Below the pieces are notes generated by a model. That model saw nothing but the letters and a program-made list of their open reading frames with translations, ran no database searches and was not told the DNA's origin. From Tateyamaria omphalii (GTDB lineage: Bacteria > Pseudomonadota > Alphaproteobacteria > Rhodobacterales > Rhodobacteraceae), in the NCBI RefSeq assembly GCF_019802125.1, contig NZ_JAHVHT010000004.1, positions 62,001 through 126,000 of the forward strand: a stretch of DNA of 64,000 nt, given 5' to 3'. A program made the translations under genes and the position numbers. Below are positions 8,419-16,131 of this stretch, one piece after another (position 1 is the first letter of the stretch; each line of letters opens with the position of its first letter).

Positions 8419-8880
8419 ATGACCGTTGTCCGCAACCTGCCGACCCAACTGATCCTGGCCCACGCCCCCTGGCTCCTGGGTGGGGGGCTGATTGTGTGCA
8501 TCGTGGCCTGCGCGGCAGCGGGGCTGGCCCTGCTGGCAGCCGGGGAAACCGCCGGACTGCCCACCGTGCTGCTGGGCGCAGGTGTACCGCTGGGCATCTT
8601 TGCCTTGGCGATCAAACGCGATCAGGTCATTTTCGACGCCAGCACAGGCACGGTCACCGTCCAACGCCGCACACTCTTACGCTACAGCAACGCCGTGCAT
8701 CCACTCACCCACGTCCGCGGCGCGGACGTAGAGGTGTTTTCCGACACGGCACGGCCAACACTGACCTTTCACGCCGAACCGCCCTACCCGCTGGTCGAGG
8801 CATATACATCCGGCCACGGTCCGAAAAAGACGAGGGACGCGATCAACGACTGGCTCAGAGCCTACCGCCGCTCTGCCTAG
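8419..8880 (+). CDS. Hypothetical membrane protein, PH-like tail
   Basis: 153 aa of unknown function. Two membrane helices are visible (about 12-38, APWLLGGGLIVCIVACAAAGLALL, and 45-64, LPTVLLGAGVPLGIFALAI). They are followed by a soluble beta-rich tail (DQVIFDASTGTVTVQRRTLLRYSN) of the kind seen in small bacterial PH-like proteins. Its stop overlaps that of the convergent DinB-like gene by four bases. The RBS is weak, so the start is uncertain. Confidence 0.6.
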   Translation: MTVVRNLPTQLILAHAPWLLGGGLIVCIVACAAAGLALLAAGETAGLPTVLLGAGVPLGIFALAIKRDQVIFDASTGTVTVQRRTLLRYSNAVHPLTHVRGADVEVFSDTARPTLTFHAEPPYPLVEAYTSGHGPKKTRDAINDWLRAYRRSA

Positions 8881-9431
8881 CGCCAGATGTCATCCTCGGT
8901 CACGCCCATTTCGCTCAAATCCGGGGCACGCAAGGCCGCGTCATTGTCCCACGCCATATAGAACTCATCCAACTGCGGCGGTGCCACCTTGGTCATGCTC
9001 AGCAGCGCATGAACCTGGCCGCGATGGTGAATCTGGTGCTGGATCAGGTGCAGAAAGGTGCGGTCGAACCGCTCCTCCTGCATGCCACTGCTGCGCGGCA
9101 TGTGCACGATGCGTGCAGGATCAGACAGCGTTGCGTCTTCTGTTACGGCGATCAAACGGCGATCGACATCGCGCTGCGCGGCGCGAAGGGCAGGCAAATC
9201 CGGATGGGGCACTTCCGGCTCAAATGCCGCAGGACCCATGCACGCACCTTCCAAGGCAGATACGTAATACCAGTCCACAATCAGGATGTGATTGAGCGTG
9301 GCGATGATCGACCCGAAAAAGGACGGGCGCGGCCGCGCCAGTTCGGCATCAGTCAGCCCTGCGCAGGCCCGATGCAGGCGATGATTTGACCAGGCATTGT
9401 TGTACGCCTGCGGGGCAAAAAGCTGAGACAT
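8877..9431 (-). CDS. DinB-family protein (putative metal-binding four-helix bundle)
   Basis: 184 aa in the DinB/YfiT superfamily of four-helix bundles, in which three His residues bind a divalent metal and many members transfer thiol groups. Candidate ligands are the His in IIATLNHILIVDWYY and the pair in FLHLIQHQIHHRGQVHALL, matching the family's H...HxxxH layout. The ATG at 9431 is chosen over an upstream in-frame start because AAAGAGGAG lies right before it. The next gene upstream is divergent (cytochrome c). Confidence 0.85.
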   Translation of the reverse strand: MSQLFAPQAYNNAWSNHRLHRACAGLTDAELARPRPSFFGSIIATLNHILIVDWYYVSALEGACMGPAAFEPEVPHPDLPALRAAQRDVDRRLIAVTEDATLSDPARIVHMPRSSGMQEERFDRTFLHLIQHQIHHRGQVHALLSMTKVAPPQLDEFYMAWDNDAALRAPDLSEMGVTEDDIWR

Positions 9432-9477
9432 ACCGAACTCCTCTTTCCTGCGGCGACACGAGAAACCCGCGCGACAG

Positions 9478-9491
9478 TTGATCAAGATCAG
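9478..9491 (+). promoter_or_regulatory. FNR/FnrL-type box upstream of the cytochrome c gene
   Basis: TTGATCAAGATCAG matches the FNR consensus TTGAT-N4-ATCAA at nine of ten fixed positions. The box centre lies about 63 bases before the cytochrome ATG. A weak -10 (TACGCT, 9514-9519) sits at the distance expected for a class II activated promoter centred at -41.5. This implies oxygen-responsive expression of the cytochrome. Confidence 0.5.
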
Positions 9492-9547
9492 GGCGATCCC
9501 ACGCCGCTCTCCTTACGCTGGCCTGCGTATCAGACAGGAGACGGACC

Positions 9548-9946
9548 GTGAAACACCTCATCGCTACCTTTGCTTTGCTCGGCAGCATGCCTCTGACCGC
9601 CATGGCCCAAGACACGTCTGTGGGCGCCACGCTCTACCAACGGCACTGCGCCACCTGTCACGGTGTCAACGCGGACGGCAACGGCCCCATGCGTCCGGCC
9701 CTGCTGCTGCAACCGCCCAGCCTGAACGACCTCGCCGCGCGCAATGACGGCACCTTTCCCATCGCGCGCGTGGTGTCCCGCATCGACGGGCGCGACCCGC
9801 TGGTCAGCCATGGCTCACCCATGCCGGTCTATGGCTGGTACTTCGAAGGCGACGATACCGCGCTCAAGGCCGAGACCGGCCAGCCGATCCTGACCAGCAA
9901 ACCCATCGTGGATCTGATGGCGTATCTGCAGAGCATTCAGGAGTAG
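9548..9946 (+). CDS. Periplasmic class I cytochrome c
   Basis: 132 aa with an N-terminal signal peptide (cleavage after AMA, about residue 20) and one covalent haem site CATCH (Cys34, Cys37, His38). A likely axial Met is Met92 in HGSPMPVYGW. The C-terminus has the usual final helix (IVDLMAYLQSIQE). It is a small soluble or peripheral electron carrier; the partner is unknown. An FNR-type box in the 116-base upstream gap suggests induction at low oxygen. A GACAGGAG ribosome-binding sequence precedes the start. Confidence 0.9.
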   Translation: MKHLIATFALLGSMPLTAMAQDTSVGATLYQRHCATCHGVNADGNGPMRPALLLQPPSLNDLAARNDGTFPIARVVSRIDGRDPLVSHGSPMPVYGWYFEGDDTALKAETGQPILTSKPIVDLMAYLQSIQE

Positions 9947-10098
9947 GTCGGACAGCTCGGGCCGGTATCTGTCAGAAAGCACCTTGATAGACACTTCACG
10001 GTCCAGATGGCACCAGCGACCTGACACCCGATCCTTTCACGGTTGGGGGTGACATCTCACGGCTTCCAACCAGCCACCCGCATCGGCTGCTCTTTGCG

Positions 10099-10710
10099 CT
10101 ACCCTGCAGCTTTCAACGCCATGGCGAGGACATGCGCCTGTCGGCGCAGGTCGCTGCGAGACGCGCGCTTGCGGTTCACGATCAGACGCCAATACAGCGG
10201 CGACGGAAGCAAATCCAACGCCAGCGCCCGGTCCAGGCTGACAGGAAGCTCATCCCGGGAAATCGCCCGATCCAGCAAGTCTTCGGCCCTGTTGCGGCGC
10301 GCCGTTGCAACCGTGTCGAGCAACGGGACCAATTCGTCCGACCGGGCCCGCTCGGCCAAAAGGTCCGGCAAGATGCGTCGCACCTTGGAATGGCGAAAGA
10401 AAACCGCAAGCGAGTGCAGGAAGGCATATATATCCGCCTCCAGACTGCCCTCATCTGAAATGGGCGTCACGGCGAAAGCGACACTCTGTATGGCGTCACT
10501 GGCAAAGTCACGCTTGGACGACCAGCGCCGATAGATCGCAGCTTTACCGGCGCCGGCCTTCTTGGCGACCCGTTCGAGGCTGAGGGCGGCATATCCCCGC
10601 TCCGCCCACTCATCAAAGAATGCACGGTACAATGACTGCGTCAGCTCAGGTCTTTGCAAAGCGGCGCCAGACAGTCGTCGCGGCTTTTGTTGAGCGCTTT
10701 CAGGTTCCAT
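10099..10710 (-). CDS. TetR/AcrR-family regulator
   Basis: 203 aa. The DNA-binding domain spans about residues 20-75, with the TetR signature GYAALSLERVAKKAGAGKAAIYRRWSSKRDF. The C-terminal domain is of the TetR_C type common next to efflux or detoxification genes (AVFFRHSKVRRILPDLLAERARSDELVPLLD). It is divergent from a SnoaL-like gene with a 216-base gap containing the palindrome TTCCACTGGAA. That gene is its likely target. Confidence 0.92.
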   Translation of the reverse strand: MEPESAQQKPRRLSGAALQRPELTQSLYRAFFDEWAERGYAALSLERVAKKAGAGKAAIYRRWSSKRDFASDAIQSVAFAVTPISDEGSLEADIYAFLHSLAVFFRHSKVRRILPDLLAERARSDELVPLLDTVATARRNRAEDLLDRAISRDELPVSLDRALALDLLPSPLYWRLIVNRKRASRSDLRRQAHVLAMALKAAG

Positions 10711-10744
10711 TCACATCCCATCACCATTCGTCGATACGTTAGCG

Positions 10745-10755
10745 TTCCACTGGAA
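10745..10755. promoter_or_regulatory. Palindrome in the tetR/SnoaL divergent gap
   Basis: TTCCACTGGAA is a perfect 11-bp palindrome about 35 bases upstream of the tetR start. A second dyad, GTTG-CGTTC-CAAC, lies nearer the SnoaL-like gene (about 10862-10876). TetR proteins bind such dyads; the assignment rests on position only. Confidence 0.3.
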
Positions 10756-10926
10756 GAACCGGAACTGGAAACGACGGGCGGTGTCGATCAGCTCATCGGC
10801 TCATACAAAACCCCACAGAAGTGTTCGAGAACGTAGGCCGCCGAATTTTTACGTCGAGACGGTTGCGTTCCAACGACAAGCCCCCATCTTCCGCATCAGA
10901 ACCGCATGACAAAAAGGAGCGTTCCG

Positions 10927-11379
10927 ATGTCCAACACCGATCCTCTGCCCGCGCTTACGACTTTGCTGCGAAACAGCCTTGGTGATCTTCTCGATCCGGC
11001 GGACAGCTTCCCCGAGATGTGCGCCGAGGATGTCGTGTTTGAAGCGCCATATGCCCCCGCAGGCTCCAATTTCCTGAAGGGTCGGACCGCCGTCGCCGAT
11101 TACCTGCCGGTGGTTCGCGAACACTATGACATCCAGGAACTGGTCGAGACCGCTCTCTACCGGACCACGGATCCGGAGGTCGTGATCCTCGAATTCGAGA
11201 CGCGAAACAGCACCGGGCGCAAAACCGGCCTGCCTTATGACCAAAGATACATCAACGTGATCCGCGTCCGAAACGGCAAGATCGTGGACTACCGGGACTA
11301 CTGGAACCCTGTTGTCGCGCTGTCAGCTGTTGGTGGCACCGACGGTATGCCCGACGCAGTAAAGGGCAGGACAGCCTGA
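10927..11379 (+). CDS. SnoaL-like / NTF2-fold protein
   Basis: 150 aa, a single alpha+beta barrel of the NTF2-like superfamily: MCAEDVVFEAPYAPAG, then FLKGRTAVADYL, ending with the strands VIRVRNGKIVDYRDYWNP. Members are small isomerases, hydrolases or ligand-binding proteins; the reaction cannot be told. The second in-frame ATG (10927) is preferred over one seven codons upstream because AAGGAG sits seven bases before it. It is divergent from the tetR gene, which probably represses it. Confidence 0.82.
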   Translation: MSNTDPLPALTTLLRNSLGDLLDPADSFPEMCAEDVVFEAPYAPAGSNFLKGRTAVADYLPVVREHYDIQELVETALYRTTDPEVVILEFETRNSTGRKTGLPYDQRYINVIRVRNGKIVDYRDYWNPVVALSAVGGTDGMPDAVKGRTA

Positions 11380-11477
11380 GCGGCCGTTGCGAGACACCAC
11401 GGCTGCTGCCAACCAAGCCGACAACTAATTGCAGCGCTTGACTCGCGGCCAACGCTGGCATACGCCGCGCGCAACAC

Positions 11478-11610
11478 CCGGAAGCCCGATAGCTTCCGGT
11501 CCCTTGGGATATGCCCGGGATCGCCCTCCGTCAGCGCGTTGCGCCCACGGGGGCGCTCGTCGTTTGGTCCATCCCTTGGGGTCCCCACCGCCCACGCTTA
11601 TGTCGTGGGC
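11478..11610 (+). ncRNA. Hairpin-rich leader upstream of ffh (candidate structured RNA)
   Basis: Hairpins follow one another in the 261-base gap before ffh: CCGGAAGC/GCTTCCGG with a six-base loop (11478-11499), a shorter CCC/GGG element (about 11501-11519), GCGCCC/GGGCGC with loop ACGG (11541-11556), and GCCCACG/CGTGGGC with a seven-base loop (11590-11610). None has a U-tract. The last ends 30 bases before the ffh ATG. It may be a 5' leader controlling ffh or an independent RNA. The conserved core of SRP RNA is absent, so it is not ffs. Confidence 0.4.
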
Positions 11611-11640
11611 AAACGTCAACGGTCGAAAGGATGCAGGCCC

Positions 11641-13152
11641 ATGTTTGAAAATCTCTCCGAACGCCTCTCCGGTGTCTTCGACCGGCTGACGAAACAAGGC
11701 GCTCTGTCCGAGGATGACGTAAAAACCGCCCTGCGTGAGGTCCGCGTGGCCCTGCTTGAGGCCGACGTGTCCCTTCCCGTCGCCCGCGACTTCATCAAAC
11801 GCGTGCAGGACGAGGCCACCGGACAGGCCGTCACCAAATCGGTCACCCCCGGCCAGCAAGTCGTCAAGATCGTACACGACGCCCTCGTCGCGACCCTCAC
11901 GGGCGAAGGCGAACCCGGCGCGCTCAAGATCGACAGCCCCCCCGCCCCGATCCTGATGGTCGGCCTGCAAGGCGGTGGTAAGACCACTATGTCCGCCAAA
12001 CTCGGCAAACGCCTGACCGAGCGTGACGGCAAGCGCGTACTGATGGCCTCGCTCGACGTCACACGCCCCGCCGCCATGGAACAGCTCGCCATCCTGGGCG
12101 CGCAGGTCGGTGTCGATACCCTGCCCATCGTCAAGGGCGAGAACCCGGTTCAGATCGCCAAGCGGGCCAAGACCCAGGCCAGCATGGGCGGCTACGACGT
12201 CTACATCCTGGACACTGCAGGTCGCCTCTCCATCGACGAAGAGTTGATGACCCAGGTCGAACAGGTCCGCGACATCGCCAACCCGCGCGAAACCATCCTC
12301 GTCGTCGACGGCCTGACCGGTCAGGACGCCGTAAACACGGCACAAAACTTCGACGACCGCATCGGCATCACGGGCGTGGCCCTCACCCGGATGGATGGCG
12401 ACGGCCGTGGTGGTGCTGCGCTCTCCATGCGCGCCGTCACCGGCAAGCCCATCAAGTTCGTTGGTCTGGGCGAAAAGATGGACGCGCTCGAAACCTTCGA
12501 GCCAGAACGCATCGCGGGCCGCATCCTCGGCATGGGCGACATCGTCTCCCTCGTCGAAAAGGCACAGGAAACCATCGAGGCCGAACAGGCCGAAAAGATG
12601 ATGAAGCGCATGGCCAAGGGTCAGTTCAACATGAACGACCTCAAGATGCAGCTTGAACAGATGATCAAGATGGGCGGCATGGAAGGCATGATGGGCATGA
12701 TGCCCGGCATGGGGAAACTGTCGAAACAGGTGGCGGATGCCGGGTTCGACGACAAGATCCTCAAGCAGCAGATCGCCATGATCCAATCCATGACCAAGAA
12801 AGAGCGCGCCGCCCCGCAAATCCTGCAGGCCAGCCGCAAGAAACGCATCGCCGCAGGCTCCGGCATGCAGGTCAGCGACCTCAACAAGCTGCTCAAGATG
12901 CACCGCCAGATGTCCGACATGATGAAAAAGCTCGGCAAGGGCAAAGGCGGCATGATGAAACAGGCGATGAAGGCCATGATGGGCAAAGGCGGCGGTATGC
13001 CCGACATGGGGAACATGGACCAGGCCCAGCTTGAAGCGGCGGCCAAGCAACTCGGTGGCAAGATGCCAGGCGGTCTGCCCGGCCAAAATCCATTCGGGGG
13101 CGGCGGCATGCCCCTACCTCCGGGCCTCAGCGGGTTCGGCAAGAAGAAGTGA
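11641..13152 (+). CDS. ffh: Signal recognition particle protein Ffh
   Basis: SRP54 GTPase that binds signal sequences on nascent membrane proteins and docks with FtsY, 503 aa. The N domain (1-90) is followed by the G domain with P-loop GLQGGGKTT, DTAGR and the TRMDG guanine-specificity loop. A Met-rich M domain follows, from about residue 305, with GMEGMMGMMPGM and many Met-Lys runs that hold the signal peptide and 4.5S RNA. The ATG at 11641 fits the standard MFENLSERLSGVFDRL start. It overlaps the first GNAT gene by four bases (GTGA), opening a coupled gene string. Confidence 0.97.
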   Translation: MFENLSERLSGVFDRLTKQGALSEDDVKTALREVRVALLEADVSLPVARDFIKRVQDEATGQAVTKSVTPGQQVVKIVHDALVATLTGEGEPGALKIDSPPAPILMVGLQGGGKTTMSAKLGKRLTERDGKRVLMASLDVTRPAAMEQLAILGAQVGVDTLPIVKGENPVQIAKRAKTQASMGGYDVYILDTAGRLSIDEELMTQVEQVRDIANPRETILVVDGLTGQDAVNTAQNFDDRIGITGVALTRMDGDGRGGAALSMRAVTGKPIKFVGLGEKMDALETFEPERIAGRILGMGDIVSLVEKAQETIEAEQAEKMMKRMAKGQFNMNDLKMQLEQMIKMGGMEGMMGMMPGMGKLSKQVADAGFDDKILKQQIAMIQSMTKKERAAPQILQASRKKRIAAGSGMQVSDLNKLLKMHRQMSDMMKKLGKGKGGMMKQAMKAMMGKGGGMPDMGNMDQAQLEAAAKQLGGKMPGGLPGQNPFGGGGMPLPPGLSGFGKKK

Positions 13153-13679
13153 CCGGGATCACCGATCATATCCCGACGCTCGAAACCGAGCGTCTGGTGC
13201 TGCGCGCACCGGTCAAGGCCGACTTCCCGGCCTTTGCGGCCTATTGCGCCTCGCCCCGCGCCACATTCAGCTGGGGCCAGATCGGCGCCGACCGCGCGTG
13301 GGCCGAATTTGCAGCCGCCGTCGGAAGCTGGTCGCTCATGGGCTTCGGCGCGTGGTCGATCGAGGACCGGGCCACCGGCACCTATTGCGGCGAGGTCCTG
13401 CTGCAACATCCCGCCCACTTCCCCGAACCCGAACTCGGCTGGACTCTTATGGAAGAGGCCGAAGGCAAGGGCATCGCATACGAGGCCGCCGTGGCCGCGC
13501 GCAATTGGTTTGCCCAGCACCACGAGGACAAGTCCCTCGTCAGCTACATCACGCCGGGCAACACCCGCTCCGAGGCGCTCGCGACACGACTCGGCGCCAC
13601 CCACGACCCCGAAGCCCCAAGGCCCGACGGCGAAACGCCCGAAGAGACGACAGTCTACCGACACCGGAGGGCCGCATGA
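13149..13679 (+). CDS. GNAT acetyltransferase, RimJ/RimL-like (array member 1)
   Basis: 176 aa. It starts at GTG 13149 overlapping the ffh stop as GTGA. The RimJ/RimL-type N-terminus PTLETERLVLRAPVKADFPAFAAY is clear. The acetyl-CoA pyrophosphate-binding motif A is at LGWTLMEEAEGKGIAYEAA, where Glu-Gly-Lys-Gly replaces the usual Q/RGxGxG/A. The end motif LVSYITPGNTRSEALATRLGA matches motif B. Members acetylate protein N-termini or small molecules; the substrate is unknown. It is the first of five related genes. Confidence 0.9.
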   Translation: MTGITDHIPTLETERLVLRAPVKADFPAFAAYCASPRATFSWGQIGADRAWAEFAAAVGSWSLMGFGAWSIEDRATGTYCGEVLLQHPAHFPEPELGWTLMEEAEGKGIAYEAAVAARNWFAQHHEDKSLVSYITPGNTRSEALATRLGATHDPEAPRPDGETPEETTVYRHRRAA

Positions 13680-14194
13680 TCACCCTCACCGGCACCCCCG
13701 TCCTCACAACCGAACGGCTGACCCTGCGCGCACCACAACCCGCAGACGCGCCCACCTTCATCGAATTCTACAAAACCGACCGCGCCCAATATGTCGGCGG
13801 CCCCAAAGATGACCGCCGCGGGTGGGAATTCTTCTGTACCGAGATCGGCCACTGGGTCATGCGCGGCTACGGCATGTTCGTCGTGACCTATACAGGCGAC
13901 GACACACCGCTCGGCATCGTCGGCCACTGGAACCCGAAAACCTGGCCGGAACAGGAAGTCGGCTGGGTCATTTTCGACCCGAAGGTCGAAGGCAAAGGCA
14001 TCGCTTTTGAGGCGGCCAAAGCCGTGATCGATTACACGTGGACCACGCTGAAATGGGACACCATCGTCAGCTACATCGCCTACCCCAACGAACGCTCCAT
14101 CACGCTCGCCGAACGCCTCGGCGCAGTCCGCGATGATACGGCAGAAGTCCCCGGCACAGCCTATGTCTACCGCCACCCGAGGCCCACGGCATGA
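13676..14194 (+). CDS. GNAT acetyltransferase, RimJ/RimL-like (array member 2)
   Basis: 172 aa, ATG at 13676 overlapping the previous stop as ATGA. N-terminus TPVLTTERLTLRAPQPADAPTFIEFY, motif A VGWVIFDPKVEGKGIAFEAA and motif B TIVSYIAYPNERSITLAERLGA follow the same plan as its neighbours. The central part (WVMRGYGMFVVTYTGDDTPLG) holds the strand that lines the acceptor site. It is clearly a paralogue of members 1, 3, 4 and 5 but diverged, so separate substrates are likely. Confidence 0.9.
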   Translation: MITLTGTPVLTTERLTLRAPQPADAPTFIEFYKTDRAQYVGGPKDDRRGWEFFCTEIGHWVMRGYGMFVVTYTGDDTPLGIVGHWNPKTWPEQEVGWVIFDPKVEGKGIAFEAAKAVIDYTWTTLKWDTIVSYIAYPNERSITLAERLGAVRDDTAEVPGTAYVYRHPRPTA

Positions 14195-14718
14195 GCGTCA
14201 CCTTCTCCGCCCCCAAGCTCGAGACCGAGCGTCTGATCCTGCGCGCACCCGACCTGTCGGACTTTGACGCACTGGCTGATTTCTACACCTCCCCGCGCGC
14301 TGCATTTGTGGGCGGCCCACAAAGCCGCGAACTCAGCTGGCGCGCGCTCGCTCAGGAAGCAGGCCACTGGGTCCTGCGCGCGTTCGGCCGCTGGACCCTG
14401 ATCGAAAAAGACACCCAAGCGCCGGTCGGCATCGTCGGCCTCTGGCACCCCGAAGGGTTTCCCGAACGCGAATTGGGCTGGGACCTCTTCAACGGCGCCA
14501 CGGGCAAAGGCTACGCCACCGAGGCAGCCCGCGCCGCCCGCGACTACGCCTACAACACCCTCGGCTGGACCACCCTCACAAGCCTGATCGCGGTAGAAAA
14601 TCACAACTCCGCCCGCGTCGCCGAACGCCTCGGCGCCACCTACGACAGCGACTTCACGCACGAGCGTTACGGCCCCATGCAACTCTGGCGACACCTGGGA
14701 CCGGAGGCACTGACATGA
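14191..14718 (+). CDS. GNAT acetyltransferase, RimJ/RimL-like (array member 3)
   Basis: 175 aa, ATG at 14191 overlapping the previous stop as ATGA. It shows PKLETERLILRAPDLSDFDALADFY, motif A LGWDLFNGATGKGYATEAA and motif B TLTSLIAVENHNSARVAERLGA. The shared phrase FVGGPQSRE aligns with YVGGPKDDR of member 2 and LGGPMSRE of member 4. A 139-base gap follows, containing a 23-base repeat copy (14721-14743), so coupling is broken between members 3 and 4. Confidence 0.9.
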   Translation: MSVTFSAPKLETERLILRAPDLSDFDALADFYTSPRAAFVGGPQSRELSWRALAQEAGHWVLRAFGRWTLIEKDTQAPVGIVGLWHPEGFPERELGWDLFNGATGKGYATEAARAARDYAYNTLGWTTLTSLIAVENHNSARVAERLGATYDSDFTHERYGPMQLWRHLGPEALT

Positions 14719-14720
14719 CC

Positions 14721-14743
14721 CCTTCCCTGTTTCAAAAAAATCC
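14721..14743 (-). repeat. 23-base repeat, copy 1 (inverse copy at 55302-55324)
   Basis: Read on the minus strand it runs GGATTTTTTTGAAACAGGG then AAGG and is identical over 23 bases to plus-strand sequence after hemC. Both copies follow a G/C-rich stretch, giving a terminator-like look. It sits in the gap between GNAT members 3 and 4. Confidence 0.6.
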
Positions 14744-14857
14744 CCCCCGGAGGGCCGGTCAGCCACAAGCCTCAAGCCAGATGAAACGGGCTCACGGTCC
14801 AAACGCCGCCAATATGTCGTCGCGCGCCAGCGCGTCCTTCTGGAAAGGCGCGCGCCG

Positions 14858-15421
14858 ATGACCTTCCCCTGCGAAACGCCCCGCAGCGGCGCGGCCTCCC
14901 TCTTCGCCATCGCCCTGCAAGGCCACTTGCCGACCCTCGCGACCGACCGGCTCATCATGCGCGCCCCGCGCGTGACGGATTTCGACACCTACGCCCAGAT
15001 CGCCTGCACCGATCGTGGCCAACATCTGGGTGGCCCGATGAGCCGCGAAGATGCCTGGCTCGACTTCAGCCAAATGACATCCACTTGGCTCCTGCACGGC
15101 CACGGCCTCTGGACCATCGGCCACGCGGGCGACATCGCGGGCTTTGTCGTGCTGGGCTACGAGCCCGGCGATCAGGAACCCGAGCTCGGCTTCATGCTGA
15201 CAGAACGGGCCGAAGGGATGGGCATCGCGCAAGAGGCCGCTCAAGCTGCCCTCACCCACGCCTTTGACACGCTCGGCTGGTCCACGCTGGTCTCCTATAT
15301 CGACCCCGCCAACGCCCGCTCCATCAAACTGGCGCAACGGCTCGGCGGTCTGCCCGATGGCGAGATCGCGCAAGACGGCGAAACGACCCTCATCTACCGC
15401 TACGTCCGGGAGGTGATGTGA
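14858..15421 (+). CDS. GNAT acetyltransferase, RimJ/RimL-like (array member 4)
   Basis: 187 aa. An extended N-terminus (MTFPCETPRSGAASLFAIALQG) precedes the conserved LPTLATDRLIMRAPRVTDFDTYAQI, so the true start could be further inside; no strong RBS decides it. Motif A is LGFMLTERAEGMGIAQEAA, in which the usual Gly-Lys-Gly reads Gly-Met-Gly, and motif B is TLVSYIDPANARSIKLAQRLGG. The stop overlaps the next gene (TGATG). Confidence 0.88.
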   Translation: MTFPCETPRSGAASLFAIALQGHLPTLATDRLIMRAPRVTDFDTYAQIACTDRGQHLGGPMSREDAWLDFSQMTSTWLLHGHGLWTIGHAGDIAGFVVLGYEPGDQEPELGFMLTERAEGMGIAQEAAQAALTHAFDTLGWSTLVSYIDPANARSIKLAQRLGGLPDGEIAQDGETTLIYRYVREVM

Positions 15422-16023
15422 TGTCTCATGCCGCCATCCCCGTCATCGAAACACAGCGCCTCGTCCTGCGCGGCCCCGAGCCCGAGGACTACCCGAACTT
15501 CAAGGCCACCTTCGCCTCCTACCGCTCCCGCTTCATGGGCGGCCCGCTGAACCCCTACGAGGCGTGGATGCTCTACGCCGCCGAAATCGGGCACTGGGAC
15601 ATCCGCGGCTTCGGCATGTGGATGATCCACGACAAGGATACGGACGACACCTACGGCATGGCTGGTGGCTGGCAGCCGGCAGGCTGGCCCGAACGCGAGA
15701 TTGCCTGGATCATCTGGCCGGACAAGGCGGGCAAGGGCTACGCGCTCGAAGCCACCCACGCCGTGCGCGCGCATTACTACGCGAATGGGTGGGACGGCGC
15801 TGTCAGCTATCTCGACCCGATGAACCTCGACAGCATCCGGCTGGCCGAGCGGCTCGGTGCGACCAAGGACAAGACTGCGCAAACCATCGACGGCTCCGAC
15901 GCCGTCTACCGCCACCCCTCTCCCGCGGCACTCGATGGCACGCAATTGGCACACGGGATCGAGATGGAAATCGGCCACTACGCCGACCCGATGTTCAAAC
16001 CGAAAGGATGGGCACTTGATTAA
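15421..16023 (+). CDS. GNAT acetyltransferase, RimJ/RimL-like (array member 5)
   Basis: 200 aa, the longest of the array, with about 25 extra C-terminal residues. The ATG at 15421 shares one base with the previous stop and has GGGAGG seven bases ahead; a GTG one codon upstream is possible. Core features are IPVIETQRLVLRGPEPEDYPNFKATF, motif A IAWIIWPDKAGKGYALEATHAV and motif B AVSYLDPMNLDSIRLAERLGA. It ends the array; a G-rich repeated gap and the chorismate mutase gene follow. Confidence 0.9.
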   Translation: MSHAAIPVIETQRLVLRGPEPEDYPNFKATFASYRSRFMGGPLNPYEAWMLYAAEIGHWDIRGFGMWMIHDKDTDDTYGMAGGWQPAGWPEREIAWIIWPDKAGKGYALEATHAVRAHYYANGWDGAVSYLDPMNLDSIRLAERLGATKDKTAQTIDGSDAVYRHPSPAALDGTQLAHGIEMEIGHYADPMFKPKGWALD

Positions 16024-16032
16024 CGAAACCTT

Positions 16033-16088
16033 ACACCACCCTCACGGTGGGGGTGCACAGGGGGTGTACGGATGGTGCACGGGGGGTG
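16033..16088 (+). repeat. Hairpin and direct repeats ahead of the chorismate mutase gene
   Basis: CCACC and GGTGG flank a five-base loop. They are followed by two imperfect direct repeats, GTGCACAGGGGGTG (16053-16066) and GTGCACGGGGGGTG (16075-16088), 22 bases apart. The repeats may form alternative stems in the leader of the gene at 16132. No function known. Confidence 0.4.
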
Positions 16089-16131
16089 ACACCCTGTTTT
16101 CCAGCCTTTTCGGCCCCGGAAAGGGACGCCC

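Noticed and set aside
11478-11610. SRP RNA (ffs) upstream of ffh
   Set aside because: The conserved symmetrical-loop core and tetraloop sequence of SRP RNA are not present; the region has several short hairpins rather than one long one.
11425-13086. 553-codon minus-strand ORF opposite ffh
   Set aside because: Shadow of ffh; His/Leu/Asp-rich with no domain.
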